In this document: positions 1 to 8,805 of the stretch, one piece after another | Layout of the letters: each line of letters begins with the position of its first letter | Numbering within the stretch: the stretch's first letter is position 1 | Assembly (NCBI RefSeq): GCF_019219095.1 | Contig: NZ_JAHUWH010000001.1 | Location: 806,001-870,000 of the forward strand | Length of the DNA stretch: 64,000 nt | Reading direction: 5' to 3' | DNA from: Acidovorax sp. sic0104 | GTDB taxonomy: Bacteria > Pseudomonadota > Gammaproteobacteria > Burkholderiales > Burkholderiaceae_C | Notes under the pieces: generated by a model | What the model saw: only the letters and a program-made list of their open reading frames with translations | Told to the model about the DNA's origin: nothing | Databases searched by the model: none | Translations under genes and position numbers: made by a program

Positions 1-126
1 CGGGCGAGAGGGGTACTTCTCGTCGGCCTGCGCGGCCAACGGAGCGAGGCCGGCCAGGGTTGCCAGGCCCAGCGCGAGGCTGGCGGCAAGAGCGCGGCGG
101 CGGGGGAATTGCGAGGCAAGAGTCAT
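1..126 (-). CDS. TctC/Bug-family periplasmic substrate-binding protein (N-terminal fragment)
   Basis: Only the first 42 codons are in the window; the gene continues past the left edge. The ATG at 124-126 is followed by a twin-arginine-like start (residues 9-11 are RRR), a hydrophobic Ala/Leu stretch and an AQA-type cleavage site, then DEKYPSRP. Mature receptors of the tripartite tricarboxylate transporter (Bug) family typically begin with a YPxRP motif like this, so an exported solute receptor is the best reading. It lies 84 bp downstream of the M20 peptidase on the same strand and is probably cotranscribed with it. Its substrate cannot be told from this fragment. Confidence 0.72.
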   Translation of the reverse strand, partial: MTLASQFPRRRALAASLALGLATLAGLAPLAAQADEKYPSRP

Positions 127-210
127 GGGTCTTCTTTCAGGAAACAAGGGACGGGGCGCCCGCACCGGCAGCGGACCGGCCGGACTTGGCGCGGTCAGGC
201 GCACTGAGGA

Positions 211-1380
211 TCAGGGGTGGTCGAGAACCGCCAGCGCCACGGCCTGGGCGCGGGGCACGAAGGTCGACAGCTCGCAGTACTCGCGCTCGGTGTGCGGATG
301 ACCTCCCACAGGGCCGGTGCCGCACAGCGTGGGCGCGCCCACCGATGCGGTCAGGCCGCTGTCGGCCGCTCCACCCGTGAACTCGCCCTGCACCGCGAAG
401 CCCAGAGTCTCTGCTCCGCGCTGGTACAGCGCCAGCAGCGCATCGGGCGTGGGCTTCATGGGCAGCGTGCGGCGCGATTCGGTGATGCGGCCCTGAGTGC
501 GCGGCACGGACTCCTCCTCGACGATGGCGCGCACCTTGGCCAGCAGCTCGTCAGGGTCGGTGTCGGACGTGAAGCGCAGATCCACCTCAGCCCGCGCATG
601 CGGGGCCACCATGTTGGGCACGATGCCGCCCTGCACCACGCCCACGTTGCAGGTGACGCCGGTGGCGGGGTCGGTCAGCGCATGCAGCGCCAGCGTCTTG
701 CGGGCCAGCGCCTCGATGGCGCTCGCACCGGCTGCGTGGTTGATGCCGGCGTGGGCAGCAACCCCCTCCACCTCGAACATCACCACCATCGAGCCCTTGC
801 GGCTCGTCACCAGATTGCCGCTCACGCGGCCCGGTTCGGCATTGAAAACTGCCTTCACGCCGCGCGCCTTGGCCATGATGCGCTCGCGCGTGACGGGCGA
901 GCCGATCTCCTCGTCGCACGAGAAGAACAGCTGCAGCGGCCCCTTCAGCCCGCCGCAGCGCGCAAAGGCCTCGGCCACGAAGACGTTCATCACCAGGCCC
1001 GACTTCATGTCGGCCACGCCGGGGCCGTAGGCACGACCGTCCGCCACGCGGAAGGGGCGGCGCGCCACGGTGCCGGCGGGGTAGACGGTGTCCATGTGGC
1101 CCATGAGTACGATGGGCGGGCCGTCGCTGGCGCCCGGCACATCGGCGTGCAGCAGCACACCATAGCCCGGCACGGGCTCGAAACGCACTGCAACGCCAGC
1201 GGCCTCCAGCCGCTCGCGCAAGGCAGCGGCCACCGCCGTGACACCGGCCTCGTCACGGCTGCCGCTGTCGATGTCCACCACTTTCTGCAACAGGTCTTGC
1301 ATGGCTTGGGACTGGCTGGCGAGCCAGTCCAGAATGCGCTGGCGCACCGCCAGGCCGTGGTTTTCAAGGGTATCCTGCAT
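211..1380 (-). CDS. M20-family zinc metallopeptidase (glutamate carboxypeptidase-like)
   Basis: 389 residues, a normal length for M20 di-zinc carboxypeptidases. The metal-site motifs are all present: HMDTVYP (His95, Asp97), GPGVADMKSG (Asp124), DEE (Glu157 and Glu158), AEP (Glu182) and a C-terminal HPHTE (His361/His363). The layout is that of CPG2-type enzymes, with a catalytic domain interrupted by a dimerisation lid at about 190-300. No signal peptide is seen, so it is probably cytoplasmic. The family hydrolyses C-terminal glutamate or N-acyl amino acids. A TctC-like receptor follows on the same strand, and an RpiR regulator is divergent across a 102-bp gap. The nearby GltIJKL importer would suit a glutamate-releasing role, but the exact substrate is inference. 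Confidence 0.88.
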   Translation of the reverse strand: MQDTLENHGLAVRQRILDWLASQSQAMQDLLQKVVDIDSGSRDEAGVTAVAAALRERLEAAGVAVRFEPVPGYGVLLHADVPGASDGPPIVLMGHMDTVYPAGTVARRPFRVADGRAYGPGVADMKSGLVMNVFVAEAFARCGGLKGPLQLFFSCDEEIGSPVTRERIMAKARGVKAVFNAEPGRVSGNLVTSRKGSMVVMFEVEGVAAHAGINHAAGASAIEALARKTLALHALTDPATGVTCNVGVVQGGIVPNMVAPHARAEVDLRFTSDTDPDELLAKVRAIVEEESVPRTQGRITESRRTLPMKPTPDALLALYQRGAETLGFAVQGEFTGGAADSGLTASVGAPTLCGTGPVGGHPHTEREYCELSTFVPRAQAVALAVLDHP

Positions 1381-1451
1381 TTGAATCCTCGGGTTGGACC
1401 CCGGAATCGGGGCGCGAATCTGGGTCGAAGTGTTGCACGCGACGCTCGTGT

Positions 1452-1500
1452 TTGCAATACGTATTTCACAAAATAGACATTAATGAAATCATCATTGCAA
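1452..1500. promoter_or_regulatory. 49-bp perfect-symmetry dyad, probable RpiR operator
   Basis: The pattern is TTGCAAT-N4-ATTTCA-N15-TGAAAT-N4-ATTGCAA, with both arm pairs exactly symmetrical about position 1476. It sits between the divergent M20 peptidase and RpiR genes and covers the RpiR start codon. Two nested inverted repeats at helical spacing suit a dimer or tetramer such as an RpiR-type repressor. Binding is inferred. Confidence 0.6.
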
Positions 1501-2406
1501 ACACCCCATGGCTTGCTGACCGAGCGTCTGGCGCGGCAGAGCGCGGAGCTGACCGCCAGCGAACGCGCCCTGGCCGAGGCCCTGGGGCGCGACTACCCGC
1601 ACGCACTGCTGGAGTCCGCCACGGCGCTGGCCGCGCGCAATGGCACCAGCGCGTCGACCGTGGTGCGGCTGTTCGCCAAGCTGGGCTACGCCAGCTATGC
1701 CGAGGCCCAGCGCGAGGCGCGCGGCGAGGTGACGGCCCTGCTGCAGACCGCCGGCCAGCGTGCGCCAGTGACCATCGGCACCGACCGCAGCCTGCAGCAA
1801 TGCGTGGACGATGCGTTGCTACACGACCAGCACAACATCACCGCCACGCGCGACGGCCTGGACATGCGGGCCTTCGAGGCCATCGCGCAGCGCATTGCCG
1901 ATGCACCGGGGCGCTTGTTCGTGCTGGCACAGATCAACAGCGCCCCGGTGGCAGCCTGGCTGGCCCTGCACCTGAACATGTGTCGCCCGGGCGTGCACGA
2001 GCTGGGCGCGGGGGCCGTGGCAGCCACCGACCAGTTGCTGTGGGTGCAGCCGGAAGACACGCTGCTGGCCTTCAGCATCCGCCGCTATGCCAGCGGGCCG
2101 GTGAAGGTGGCCCAGCGCTTTCGCGATGCGGGCGCGCAGGTGCTGGCCATCACGGACAGCCCGGCCGCCCCGCTGGCGGCGCTGGCCCGACACCTCGTGC
2201 AGGTGCGCACGTCCAACGCATCGCCCTTCGATTCGTATACCGCCGCTTTCTTCGTCTGCAATGCCCTGGTCTCTGCCGTCGCGCAGCTTCGGCACGCCCA
2301 GGTGTCCGAGGCGCTCAGGCGCCGCGATACGCTGTGGAAGGACGTGGAGGACCAGCAGCTCATCGCGGTGCAGACGGCTTCCCGCAGGTCCACACGCAAG
2401 CAGTAG
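1483..2406 (+). CDS. MurR/RpiR-family transcriptional regulator
   Basis: 307 residues: an N-terminal helix-turn-helix domain of the RpiR type (about 1-85, with GTSASTVVRLFAKLGY as recognition region) followed by a SIS sugar-isomerase-like domain (about 120-270). SIS domains bind phosphosugars in many members, but relatives next to peptidase or amino-acid genes often sense other metabolites. The ATG at 1483 has no clear ribosome-binding site and lies inside a 49-bp inverted repeat. The start could therefore be an in-frame TTG at 1495 or 1513, or the message may be leaderless. It is divergent from the M20 peptidase/TctC pair, which it probably controls along with itself. Confidence 0.88.
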   Translation: MKSSLQTPHGLLTERLARQSAELTASERALAEALGRDYPHALLESATALAARNGTSASTVVRLFAKLGYASYAEAQREARGEVTALLQTAGQRAPVTIGTDRSLQQCVDDALLHDQHNITATRDGLDMRAFEAIAQRIADAPGRLFVLAQINSAPVAAWLALHLNMCRPGVHELGAGAVAATDQLLWVQPEDTLLAFSIRRYASGPVKVAQRFRDAGAQVLAITDSPAAPLAALARHLVQVRTSNASPFDSYTAAFFVCNALVSAVAQLRHAQVSEALRRRDTLWKDVEDQQLIAVQTASRRSTRKQ

Positions 2407-2478
2407 CGCAGGCTCGAGCACACCCCGGCGTGGCGGCGGCCCGGACGCCTGCACGGCAAAGGGCCGCAGCGGGCACTC

Positions 2479-2507
2479 CAAAAAACAAGGCGCCCGAAGG
2501 CGCCTTG
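2479..2507 (-). terminator. Intrinsic terminator of the glt operon
   Basis: A 9-bp stem, CAAGGCGCC (2486-2494) with GGCGCCTTG (2499-2507) and a four-base loop, is followed on the minus strand by six Ts. It is 50 bp past the gltL stop codon and ends the leftward gltIJKL transcript. Confidence 0.85.
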
Positions 2508-2556
2508 CAAGACTGCACGTGTGGGCACACCAGGAACCCGGCCTGCCGCGCAGAGT

Positions 2557-3294
<738 letters not shown>

Positions 3295-3373
3295 TTCTTT
3301 CTCCAATCTCTTCTCTTGTCACTTTTTCGGGGCGCCGCGCAAATAGACCGATGCGGCCTCTTGCGGGGACGCC

Positions 3374-3444
3374 GTGGAACTGGCTCTGCCAGGCCACTGG
3401 CGTCCTCCCCTTCACGGGGGATGGCGCCGAAGGCGACTCAGGGG
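3374..3444. repeat. GC-rich interspersed repeat (gltK-gltL spacer)
   Basis: About 70 bp starting GTGGAAC and containing a CCCC...GGGG hairpin near its centre. It is roughly three-quarters identical to the sequence at 14093-14161, and both lie at the 3' end of a minus-strand gene. It probably folds as RNA within the glt transcript. The family appears to be an intergenic repeat of this lineage. Confidence 0.65.
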
Positions 3445-3446
3445 TG

Positions 3447-4115
3447 CTACCGAATAATTGCGATCTTCTGGTGCAGGCGCTTCACTGCCCACGACAGCGC
3501 ATAGCACATCACGAAGTACAGCACGGCAGCGGCCAGGTACGCCTCGATGGGGCGGCCGAAGTTCTTGCCCGCCACTTCGAAGCCCTTGAGCATGTCGTAC
3601 GCGCCAATGGCATACACCAGCGACGTGTCCTGGAACAGGATGATGGTCTGCGTGAGCAGAACCGGCAGCATGTTGCGAAACGCCTGCGGCAGCACCACGA
3701 GCTTCATGTTCTGTCCATACGTCATGCCCAGCGCCTGGCCGGCATACACCTGGCCGCGCGGGATGGACTGGATGCCGGCGCGCATGATCTCGCTGAAGTA
3801 CGCAGCCTCGAACGCGATGAAGGTGATGATGGCCGACACCTCGGCGCCGATGGGGCGGCCGATGATCGCGGGCACCAGCAGGAAGAACCACAGGATCACC
3901 ATCACCAGCGGAATGGAGCGCATGCCGTTGACGTAGATGGTGGCGGGCACATCCAGCCACTTCTTGCCCGACAGGCGCATCAGCGCCAGCAGGGTGCCGA
4001 AGAACACGCCGCCCAGGGTGGCGATGACCGTGAGCAGCAGGCTGAAGTACAGCCCCTTGAGCACGAAGTTGGAGATCAGGTCCCAGTTGTAGAAGGAAAA
4101 GTCAAGGTTCATCAT
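3447..4115 (-). CDS. gltK: Glutamate/aspartate ABC transporter permease
   Basis: 222 residues from the ATG at 4113-4115, one base after the gltJ stop. A second ATG follows immediately. It is a polar-amino-acid permease of the HisMQ type with five predicted membrane helices. The conserved EAA loop reads EIMRAGIQSIPRGQVYAG and precedes QAFRNMLP. The protein pairs with GltJ to form the inner-membrane channel. The longer open frame upstream overlaps gltJ and is not translated sequence. Confidence 0.92.
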   Translation of the reverse strand: MMNLDFSFYNWDLISNFVLKGLYFSLLLTVIATLGGVFFGTLLALMRLSGKKWLDVPATIYVNGMRSIPLVMVILWFFLLVPAIIGRPIGAEVSAIITFIAFEAAYFSEIMRAGIQSIPRGQVYAGQALGMTYGQNMKLVVLPQAFRNMLPVLLTQTIILFQDTSLVYAIGAYDMLKGFEVAGKNFGRPIEAYLAAAVLYFVMCYALSWAVKRLHQKIAIIR

Positions 4116-4116
4116 G

Positions 4117-4872
4117 TCAGTGCCCCCCGCCGCCGCTGGCAACGACCATGCCCGGAATGCGCACGCGCTTCTCGATGAACGCCATAATCCGGTTGATGGC
4201 AAATGCCGAGATGACATAGAGCCCCGTCACCGCCAGATAGACCTCGATACCGCGCGAGGTTTCTTCCTGCGCCTGCATGGCGAACATCGTGAGTTCGGCC
4301 ACCGACACGGCAAACGCCACCGACGAGTTCTTGAAGATGTTCATCGTCTCGCTAGTCAGCGGCGGGATGATGATGCGAAACGCCATGGGCAGCAGCACAT
4401 AGCGGTATGTCTGGAAGGTGGTGAAACCCACGGCCATGCCGGCATAGCGCTGGCCGCGCGGCAATGCCTGGATGCCCGAGCGCACCTGCTCTGCGATGCG
4501 CGCCGAAGTGAAGAAGCCCAGGGCCAGCACAACGAGCACGAAGCCGGGAACACCCTTCATCACGGGAAAGAGGCTGGGAATGACGTGGTACCAGAGGAAG
4601 ATCTGGACCAGCAACGGAATATTACGGAACAGCTCGACCCAGGCATTGCCCAGACGAACGATCATGGGCCGGTCCTGCAGCGTGCGCAGCGTGCCGATCA
4701 AAGAGCCCAACACAAGCGCCAGCACCAAGGCCAGCAACGAAACGGACACCGTCCAGCCCCAGGCCGACAGCATCCAGTCCAGGTACGTGATGTCGCCGCC
4801 CTTGCCGAAGCAGCTTTGCACGACTTCCCTGTCCATGGTGTCCTGGCAGAACACCTGCCAATCCCAACTCAT
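4117..4872 (-). CDS. gltJ: Glutamate/aspartate ABC transporter permease
   Basis: 251 residues. An N-terminal extension carrying DITYLDWMLSAWGWT precedes the first helix, as in GltJ. The EAA loop is EQVRSGIQALPRGQRYAG, followed by LPMAFRIIIPPL. It forms the membrane channel with GltK. It is translationally coupled to gltK (one-base gap) and lies 107 bp after gltI. An attenuator-type terminator lies in that gap, so it should be made at a lower level than the receptor. Confidence 0.93.
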   Translation of the reverse strand: MSWDWQVFCQDTMDREVVQSCFGKGGDITYLDWMLSAWGWTVSVSLLALVLALVLGSLIGTLRTLQDRPMIVRLGNAWVELFRNIPLLVQIFLWYHVIPSLFPVMKGVPGFVLVVLALGFFTSARIAEQVRSGIQALPRGQRYAGMAVGFTTFQTYRYVLLPMAFRIIIPPLTSETMNIFKNSSVAFAVSVAELTMFAMQAQEETSRGIEVYLAVTGLYVISAFAINRIMAFIEKRVRIPGMVVASGGGGH

Positions 4873-4930
4873 AGGAGCACCCCTTTATTTCTTGGTGAGA
4901 CGTTGGGCATGCCATGGGCACACCCAACAA

Positions 4931-4963
4931 AAAAGCCCCTTCAAACCGGTTGGCCGAAGGGGC
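4931..4963 (-). terminator. Intercistronic terminator between gltI and gltJ
   Basis: GCCCCTTC (4935-4942) pairs with GAAGGGGC (4956-4963), with six Ts on the minus strand after the stem. It follows the gltI stop by 16 bp. The usual role of such a hairpin is partial termination, giving more receptor than permease and ATPase. Confidence 0.75.
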
Positions 4964-4979
4964 ACAAGCGTCGCGAAGA

Positions 4980-5879
4980 TTACTTCTTGGCGTAGTCTTC
5001 CATTGGCTTGTCGTTAGGAGCTGCCCAGGCTGCCTTGGTGGCGTCGGAGATCGGCAGGCCGATCTTGGTGTTGGTCGGGGGCACGGGCTGCATGAACCAC
5101 TTGTCGTACAGCTTGGCCAGCGAACCATCGGAGATCTGGCGCTTGATGGAATCGTCCACTGCCTTCTTGAAGGCAGCGTCGTCCTTGCGCAGCATGCAGG
5201 CGATGGGTTCCACGTTCAGGACTTCGCCGACGATCTTGTAGTCGGCGGGGGCCTTGGACTTGGAGATGTTGGCAGCCAGGATGGAACCGTCCATCACGAA
5301 GGCGTCGGCACGGCCGGTTTCCAGCATCAGGAAGCTGTCGGCGTGGTCCTTGCCGAAGACTTCCTTGAAGTCGATGCCGCCAGCGCGCTCATGCTTGCGC
5401 AGGGTCTGCACCGAGGTGGTGCCCGTGGTGGTGGCCACGGTCTTGCCAGCCAGGTCCTTGATCGAGGTGATGCCCGAATTGGCCTTGGCAGCGATGCGCA
5501 CTTCTTCCACGTAGGTGGTCACGGCGAAAGCCACGTCCTTCTGGCGAGCGGCGTTGTTGGTGGTGGAGCCGCACTCCAGGTCCACGGTGCCGTTGGTCAC
5601 CAGGGGGATGCGGTTTTGCGAGGTGACGGGCTGGTACTTGATGTCCAGCTTGGCCAGGCCCAGCTGCTTCTGGATGTCGTGCAGGACGATTTCACCCATT
5701 TCGGTGTGGAAGCCCACGTACTTGCCGTTGCCCAGGGTATAGGAAAGACCCGAAGACTCGCGCACGCCGAGCGTCACACTGCCCGAGGCCTTGATCTTGG
5801 CCAGGGTATCCGTGGCTTGCGCGAAAGCGCTGCCTGCAGCGAGGGCGGTCACAGCAACCGCGAGCAAATGCTTCTTCAT
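4980..5879 (-). CDS. gltI: Glutamate/aspartate-binding periplasmic protein
   Basis: 299 residues with a clear signal peptide (MKKHLLAVAVTALAAGSAFAQ). The SBP family 3 fold is shown by ASGSVTLGVRESS at the mature N-terminus, DLECGSTTNNAARQKDVAF (ligand pocket) and RADAFVMDGSILAA. It delivers glutamate or aspartate to GltJK. AAGGAG lies 7 bp before the ATG. It is the first gene of the gltIJKL operon. Neighbouring DEBP paralogues are common, and one lies 118 bp upstream. Confidence 0.93.
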   Translation of the reverse strand: MKKHLLAVAVTALAAGSAFAQATDTLAKIKASGSVTLGVRESSGLSYTLGNGKYVGFHTEMGEIVLHDIQKQLGLAKLDIKYQPVTSQNRIPLVTNGTVDLECGSTTNNAARQKDVAFAVTTYVEEVRIAAKANSGITSIKDLAGKTVATTTGTTSVQTLRKHERAGGIDFKEVFGKDHADSFLMLETGRADAFVMDGSILAANISKSKAPADYKIVGEVLNVEPIACMLRKDDAAFKKAVDDSIKRQISDGSLAKLYDKWFMQPVPPTNTKIGLPISDATKAAWAAPNDKPMEDYAKK

Positions 5880-5997
5880 GAGAATCTCCTTGTATGTGAA
5901 GCGAAAGGACAGAGGGGAATTTTAGGGCTCGTCACCAGCCGGGGTCACCGGCGGGCCAAGCATCCCAAAAAGGGGGTACGCGACCAGGGATTGTTAG

Positions 5998-6897
5998 TCA
6001 GAACGGAACCTGGTCGGTAGGGTATTTCCAGAAGTCCCGCAGCAAATAGCTGACGGGGAGGTTCAGCACCGTGTTGGTGGGAGGGATGGGCTTGTTGAAC
6101 CACTTGTCATAGATGGGGTAGATGTCGCGGCTGGTGATGAGCCGCCGCATCTCCTCGTCCACCAGCTTCTTGAACTCGGGGTCGTTCTTGGGCAGCATGA
6201 TGGCCAGCGGCTCGGTGGTCATGAACCGGCCCACGACCTTGAGCGCCTTGGGGTCTGGACGCCCGGCCGCCAGGCCGTACAGCAGCACGTCGTCCATCAC
6301 GAAGGCATCGGCCTCGCCCTTTTCCACCATCTCGACCGCCTTGGCGTGGTCGGGCGCCTCCACGATGGTGATACCCATCAGGCGCTCGCGGTTGGCCTGG
6401 TCGGCGGCTTTGAGAGGCGTGGTGCCCTTGGTGGACACCAGCTTCTTGCCGTTGAGGTCTTCCACCTTGTCGATGGGGCTCGCGGACTTGACCAGCAAGC
6501 GCGCGCCGGTAATGAAATGGGGGATGGTGAAGGCGACCTTCTGGCGCCGCTCGGCGTTGTTGGTGGTGGAGCCGCACTCCATGTCCGCCTTGCCCTGCTC
6601 GATCATCGTGATCCGGTTGGCCGGCGTGACGGCCACGAACTCGATTTCCATGTCCTTCTTGCCGGTCTTCTTGCGCACCACATCGGCCAGGCGCAGGCAC
6701 AGGTCCACCGCATAGCCCACCGGCTTGCCAGACTGGGAATCCACGTACGAAAACGGCACGGACGACTCGCGGTGGGCAATCACCAGCTTGCCGCCGGCAC
6801 TGACACGCTCCAGCACGGTGGCGGCCTGCACGGGCATGGCCAGCGCAGCGCACAGGGCGGCAAGGCCTGCTGCGAATCCCGATGGCTGTACTTTCAT
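5998..6897 (-). CDS. Second GltI-like amino-acid-binding protein
   Basis: 299 residues from the ATG at 6895-6897, preceded by AGGA. The longer frame upstream lacks a signal peptide at its start. A signal peptide ends at MPVQAAT. The fold and motifs parallel GltI: RESSVPFSYV, DMECGSTTNNAERRQKVAF and EADAFVMDDVLLYGLAA. It is 118 bp upstream of gltI on the same strand and has no permease of its own. It may feed the same GltJKL channel with a related acidic amino acid, or be a regulated alternative receptor. Confidence 0.88.
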   Translation of the reverse strand: MKVQPSGFAAGLAALCAALAMPVQAATVLERVSAGGKLVIAHRESSVPFSYVDSQSGKPVGYAVDLCLRLADVVRKKTGKKDMEIEFVAVTPANRITMIEQGKADMECGSTTNNAERRQKVAFTIPHFITGARLLVKSASPIDKVEDLNGKKLVSTKGTTPLKAADQANRERLMGITIVEAPDHAKAVEMVEKGEADAFVMDDVLLYGLAAGRPDPKALKVVGRFMTTEPLAIMLPKNDPEFKKLVDEEMRRLITSRDIYPIYDKWFNKPIPPTNTVLNLPVSYLLRDFWKYPTDQVPF

Positions 6898-7072
6898 GCG
6901 ACGTCCTGTGGTGTGAATGAATCGGTTTTGCAATGTTCGTGCCAAGCACCCTGAGCAACCCACGCTGCAGCGGCCGATTCAGCGATGGCGCGAACTGTAC
7001 GTGTCGTTACCATGAAACTCCAATGCCGTTTGCGGGCGCAACTATGCAAAGTGTTTATATCCGTATTTACCC

Positions 7073-8005
7073 TTAGCATGACCCTGCCTGGGCCTGCAGG
7101 TAAGTCCACAGCGCCTGGGCCGTGCCCTTCGGGGCTTCCTTGCCGGCAGGCTTTTCGCGGTAGGCCCGCACATCCATCGTCATCTGCAGGCCATCGGCAT
7201 CGGGGGGTGCTGCGCTTACCAGGCGGCGCGAACGCAGTTCCTTCTTGACGGCGCTGTGCGGCAGAAAGGCCACGCCATGGCCTTCGAGCGCCATGGCCTT
7301 CAGGCCCTCGGCCATGTCGGTTTCATACACCCGCTCCAGGTGAATGGGAGTGCCCGACTCCTTGAGGATGAGCTCCGTCACGCGCCCCAGGTAGGCGCCA
7401 GGCGCGTAGCCCAGGTAAGGCAACGGCTGGCCCGTGCGCCCGGGCAGGCGGTGCAGCGGCTGGCCGTCCGCATCAGCCTTGCTATAGGGCGAGAGCACCT
7501 CCTGCCCCAGACTCACCATCTCGTAGCGGTCGGCATCGAGCTGGAATGGCTGCGAGGGGTGGTGATAGGCGATCAGCAGGTCGCAGCCGCCCTCGACCAG
7601 GCGCATCACCGCATCGTGCACATTGAGCGCGATGAGCCGGCTCTTGAAAGGGCCGAACTTGTCGTGCAGGCTGGACACCCAGGCCGGAAAGAAGGTGAAG
7701 GCCAGCGTGTGCGGCACCGCGAACTCGATCATGTCCTTGCCGGCGCTGGTGTGTGCGCGCAGCATGGCGCGCGTGTTCTGCAGCGACTGCAGCATCTCCA
7801 GGGCCTGGTCATACAGGGTCTTGCCGGCGGGCGTGAGGCGCGTGGGGTAGGAACTGCGGTCCACCAGATCGGTGCCCGCCCAGGCTTCCAGGGCCTGGAT
7901 GCGCCGCGAGAACGCGGGTTGGGTCACATGCCGCAACTGGGCGGACCGGCTGAAGCTGCGCGTTTCCGCAAGACTTACGAAATCTTCAAGCCACTTGGTT
8001 TCCAT
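7073..8005 (-). CDS. LysR-family transcriptional regulator
   Basis: 310 residues. The N-terminal winged helix-turn-helix (about 3-62) reads WLEDFVSLAETRSFSRSA then TQPAFSRRIQALE, the standard LysR pattern. A periplasmic-binding-like effector domain follows (about 90-300). It lies between the second GltI-like gene and the TRAP operon and is divergent from dctQMP across 236 bp, so it probably controls the TRAP transporter. A role for the receptor gene downstream of it is also possible. The effector is unknown. Confidence 0.88.
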   Translation of the reverse strand: METKWLEDFVSLAETRSFSRSAQLRHVTQPAFSRRIQALEAWAGTDLVDRSSYPTRLTPAGKTLYDQALEMLQSLQNTRAMLRAHTSAGKDMIEFAVPHTLAFTFFPAWVSSLHDKFGPFKSRLIALNVHDAVMRLVEGGCDLLIAYHHPSQPFQLDADRYEMVSLGQEVLSPYSKADADGQPLHRLPGRTGQPLPYLGYAPGAYLGRVTELILKESGTPIHLERVYETDMAEGLKAMALEGHGVAFLPHSAVKKELRSRRLVSAAPPDADGLQMTMDVRAYREKPAGKEAPKGTAQALWTYLQAQAGSC

Positions 8006-8241
8006 CGGTGCATTATCGGCGTGGGGCCCGGCGAGCGCCGGGCGGGGACATGAGGGTTTACACAGTGGTTACCAGCCGCACCAATGGTGTGCACACTTAG
8101 CAACATATTCCATAATACCCAGCAGCGCCCACCGCGCTTTTGCGCTCAGGGCATGTCCCTAGCCCCTGGTGCACAACACTGCCGGGCAGAGCATTCGACC
8201 AGCATTCGCATGCATGTTTGTTCTTCTCCATCCCTGCTCCC

Positions 8242-8805
8242 ATGTCCTCCTCTTCTCCCCCGGGGGCCCCGGCCTCCGACGCGGCGCCTGCTGCCGCGAG
8301 CCCTGAGTCCGAGCCGCGCTCACTGCGGCTTGAAGACTGGCTCACCGTCATCGTGATGGCGGCACTGGCGCTCATCACCTTCGCCAACGTGCTGGTGCGC
8401 TACTTCACCAACTCATCCTTCGCCTGGACGGAAGAAATCTCCGTCTTCCTGATGATCGTGCTGGCCCTGGTGGCAGGCTCCGCCGCCGTGGCGCGCGACC
8501 AGCACATCCGCATCGAATACTTCGCCGAGGGCGGCTCGGCCCTGCGCAGCAAGCGCCTGGCACAGCTGGGCGCGATCACCGTGGCCGTGCTGTTTGCGCT
8601 CATTGCCGTGCTGAGCGTGCGCGTGGTGTGGGACGACTACCGCTTCGGCGAGACCTCTCCGGGCATCGGCGTGCCGCAGTGGTGGTACTCCATCTGGCTG
8701 CCGGTGTTCTCCACGCTGATCGCGGCACGGGCAGTGGGCTTGCTGGTGCGACGCACACGCGTGGTACCCGAAGGCACCCCCACGGCCAAGGACGCTCAGC
8801 CATGA
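8242..8805 (+). CDS. TRAP transporter small permease (DctQ type)
   Basis: 187 residues from the ATG at 8242; an open frame further upstream has no membrane-protein character. After a Ser/Pro/Ala-rich N-terminus it has four hydrophobic helices. The typical small-subunit signature is visible: LVRYFTNSSFAWTEEISVFLM at about 53-73 and DQHIRIEYF near 96. It forms the membrane complex with DctM. Its stop overlaps the dctM start (ATGA). No convincing ribosome-binding site is seen, so the start has modest support. Confidence 0.88.
   Translation: MSSSSPPGAPASDAAPAAASPESEPRSLRLEDWLTVIVMAALALITFANVLVRYFTNSSFAWTEEISVFLMIVLALVAGSAAVARDQHIRIEYFAEGGSALRSKRLAQLGAITVAVLFALIAVLSVRVVWDDYRFGETSPGIGVPQWWYSIWLPVFSTLIAARAVGLLVRRTRVVPEGTPTAKDAQP

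Noticed and set aside
217-1476. 419-codon plus-strand open frame over the M20 peptidase
   Set aside because: Opposite-strand shadow with no recognised domain; the M20 frame has all metal-site motifs.
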